Below, one piece after another: positions 61,379-64,000 of a stretch of DNA of 64,000 nucleotides. Source of the stretch: Dermanyssus gallinae (taxonomy: Eukaryota; Arthropoda; Arachnida; Mesostigmata; Dermanyssidae); NCBI GenBank assembly GCA_003439945.1, contig QVRM01001977.1:62001-126000 (forward strand). The letters run 5' to 3'. Made by a program: the position numbers and the translations under genes. Below the pieces are notes generated by a model. That model did not search any database. It saw only the letters and a program-made list of their open reading frames with translations, and had not been told where the DNA came from. Within the stretch, counting starts at the first letter, position 1. Each line of letters begins with the position of its first letter.

Positions 61379-63239
61379 AAGGACAACGAGAGCAGTGGTT
61401 GTACCAGAAGCAGCAGCGGAGCTACCATCATAGTAAAAGGCACAAAATTATCTTTTCACTCCAGTGCATTGCAGTTTCTCATCGACGCGGACAAATATAT
61501 ATATATATATATATATATATGTGTATGATTTGCTCTACCGGCGAGTAAACCTCACCGATACGCGAATGGCGACAACTGCGACGAACCCCCTGGTGCGACA
61601 CGTCTCACTCCTCGACGAGGGTCGGCGATGCAAAGAAAGGCAAGACAACTCTACCAGGCTACTCGCTACCGCTGGTGTCTTAGGCGTTTGCTCATTCTCA
61701 CACTCCAGCTCCACATAACAACTCCACATAACATCCTCCCGGCCGTCTTCTTAACAGGAGACCGCCTGTTCTCTCGTTGGCCGGCCAGTGCTGAGGCACA
61801 TCATCGGCCAATCGCCAGTAGCCGCCCTCACAGACGACCCGACACACGGAGATAGAGAACAATATTTATAGATATATATATAAGAGGGACAGACTGCGAA
61901 AGAGAGATGAATCGCCTGGTTATCAGTGCAAATGTATCGTCTCCCTTTTGCGCAGCCACCCGAGCCACCGTTCTGGTCAGAGGCCATTGCATATATATAT
62001 ATATATATAAATATATAGAAAGAGAGATAGAGATAGAGAGAGAGGGGTAGTTAGAGAGATAGAGAGAGAGAGAGAAAGCAGACACATTTACGCCGAGTTA
62101 TTTCTCTGGCCTTCTCACGGAGTTTTGCTCCTACTTTCTTACATTCGATCATCATCATCATCATCATCATTGCATTCCTAATAGTTAGCAGTGTTGTTAT
62201 AGAAGTAGTTGTAGTAGTCGTAGTAGAAATCGTCGTCGTCGTCGTCTTCGTTTGTTCGTGGTGTGGCGATGATCGTTTCGTGTTCCGCGGCTCTCGGCGC
62301 CGCGCTTATGTGTCGTCCGTCCGGGCTTGTGTAATCTCACGTTCCGGCTCTCTCTACCTACCTCTCCCGGGGCTCGCTGGCCCGTTCTAACTCCATCTTC
62401 TATGTCTATTTTATTAACGCTTCTTTGACGGTCACCGACACCGTACCGATATGGCTGCTGCTGCTGCCGCCGGTGGATGGAGTGGCCGCGTCGGTGGCGT
62501 TATGGCATACGACAAGACGGAGGGGGGAGAAGAGAACGGCAGCCAGAGGGGTAGAGAGACCCCAACACCCCTCTGTAGACAGAACAGAACAGACCGAGCG
62601 ACCAATGTCATCACAGGAGTGCGAAACAGACAACCAAACCGTGTCCCTCTCCCCACAGCTCATGGTCAATATCTTTCTTCTTCCCATTGCCGCCTACTCC
62701 ATCATCTTGTAGCAGCATAGAGAGAGAGAGTAAGAATAGCAGTAGCTTTAGTAAAACCGCCATAACCGCCGTATTAGCAGTAATCAGGTCAATCACGGCT
62801 CGTCAACAATCAACAACAACAAAATAGCAAAAGAAAATAAACAACAGCAACAACAACAACAACAACAATTGCTAGTAAGTGGCGTTACTAATATGAGTTG
62901 TGGAGGTAGAAGCACCGTTTCACTTTGTATACGCTTCTCTAACATAAGAGGTGAGCTGATTCTAAAAATAAAACACGTTTTACTTGTTTGCCTATAATAC
63001 AAAAAAATTGCTTGTGTGCAAAAAAGCGTGTCTTCTCTTCCACAGTGATAAGACAGCAATCAGGTTTACAGATAAGTTGCTCGGCCCGAGACTAGGGATG
63101 CGTCAATGCGTTATTGTTGTAGTCGTCATCGTAGTCGTTGTTGTTGAGCTTCCCGTTTTTGTTCTTGTTGGTGCTAATAGAGCCCAACCAAACAATATTC
63201 AGATGATGATGATGATGAAGCAATCGAGCAAACGAAAAC

Positions 63240-63600
63240 TACGCCACACGAAACAGTGACAGAATGGGGAAGACAAACCAGAAGTCGCAGAAAAATCAAT
63301 GAAACCTGGCATGATAGTGAAGATGTCCTCCATAAGGTAATGCATTGCCAGGAGCCAGATCTGGCAACAGCATCTCTTACTTCGGGGGTTAGCCCACTCG
63401 CGGCACCGAAGTCCTTTACTGTACGTACGTCCGTAGACGGGTCACCCGCCAGTACCCCGTCGCCTGGACACAACATGTTTAGCGGACTTCATAACGAGGT
63501 GGATCTGAGCAAATTAGGTATACTCTAGCTCACGCTTTCGAATGCTGTCTTGAAGTCAAGCTTAACAAACCTCGTCTGCGAGCTCCGTCACCGGATAAAA
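63240..63600 (-). pseudogene. RLE-element reverse transcriptase fragment (motifs A and C)
   Basis: The minus strand reads RFVKLDFKTAFESVS near 63590-63540, equal in layout to VLVKLDFRNAFNTIR of the intact ORF2. About 60 bases on it reads PGDGVLAGDPSTDVRTVKDF, equivalent to the YLDD motif region and what follows it. The segment between motifs A and C, including motif B, is deleted. Stops follow. It is an internally deleted relic of the same broad RT family. Confidence 0.5.
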
Positions 63601-63700
63601 GATTGTTTACAGCAACAATAACAACAACAGCAGCAGCAACAACAACGACGATTACTACTACAACAACAAAGACTAAACCTATTTAGTGTTCGATTTTCCC

Positions 63701-63731
63701 GGAACGTGATCTCTGCGTGAGATCAAGTTCC
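63701..63731. repeat. 13-bp hairpin, 12 of 13 paired
   Basis: GGAACGTGATCTC (63701-63713) and GAGATCAAGTTCC (63719-63731) pair with one mismatch around a 5-nt loop. Function unknown. Confidence 0.6.
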
Positions 63732-64000
63732 ACGAAGTAGACTGCACGTGTTCTTTGGCTGTGCATCCGCTTCCCGTTCGACCTTGGTCTCAAGCGATTG
63801 CGCTGGCTAAGTATTTTTTTAGTCGGTTTGGTTTTGTTAGAGATCGCGTTGTTATGCAACGGCGGGTCTGTCTACAAGCCATCTAAGAAATAGCCATAAA
63901 TACACAACTGTCACCATTACCTCTACTGCTAACCGAACGACGTTATCTTTTGCTCGCTGTGTGCGGGAGATAGCCTAGCGCTCGTATGCAACTATTGTTG

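Noticed and set aside
63256..63528. 90-codon + strand frame
   Set aside because: Shadow of the minus-strand reverse transcriptase relic at the same place.

Overview
This is an animal nuclear genome window, very rich in microsatellites: (AT)n, (TTA)n, (CAA)n/(TTG)n, (GA)n/(CT)n and (CCG)n. It holds one recognisable host gene piece, the first coding exon of the Hox2/proboscipedia gene, at 31285-31555 on the + strand. The hexapeptide block GVPEYPWMKEKKTSRK matches arthropod proboscipedia closely. The source is therefore most likely an arthropod. A chelicerate or mite is a guess from the loosely built, transposon-bearing Hox neighbourhood and is not proven by the sequence. No homeobox is seen in the window, so the first intron must run from 31556 past the right edge (more than 32 kb), unless small exons were missed.

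Layout. 1-2.4 kb: a decayed 3' piece of a restriction-like-endonuclease (RLE) non-LTR retrotransposon, then a 1.16-kb fold-back element. 2.4-12.5 kb: no gene seen; microsatellites, an 18-bp hairpin and small tandem arrays. 12.5-18.2 kb: decayed LINE reverse transcriptase pieces, two mariner transposase pieces, and an inverted repeat interrupted by a 285-bp insertion with a 10-bp target duplication. 19.2-25.1 kb: a same-strand row of non-LTR elements separated by (TTA)n tracts. Its centre is an apparently intact two-ORF RLE-type element (about 4.9 kb, - strand) whose ORFs overlap as ATGA. 25.1-31.28 kb: GC-rich region upstream of proboscipedia with CCG arrays, pyrimidine tracts, a perfect GC hairpin and minisatellites. 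31.56-64 kb: presumed proboscipedia intron 1, with complementary (CAA)n and (TTG)n arrays, polypurine blocks, a tRNA-like SINE with a 16-bp target duplication, a 2.8-kb DUF4817-type DNA transposon with 1-kb inverted arms, and traces of further LINEs.

The mobile elements form connected families. The 1.2-kb and 48-51-kb fold-back elements share ends and internal sequence, so the first is a shortened relative of the second. Both sit in (TA)n with TA-CAGGGTG ends. The RLE elements occur as one intact copy and at least three fragments, all on the - strand, two of them joined to (TTA)n. The best candidates for something unusual are the two-ORF RLE retrotransposon with its (TTA)n-linked nesting and the coding-arm fold-back transposon. 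All calls come from reading the sequence; no database search was run.
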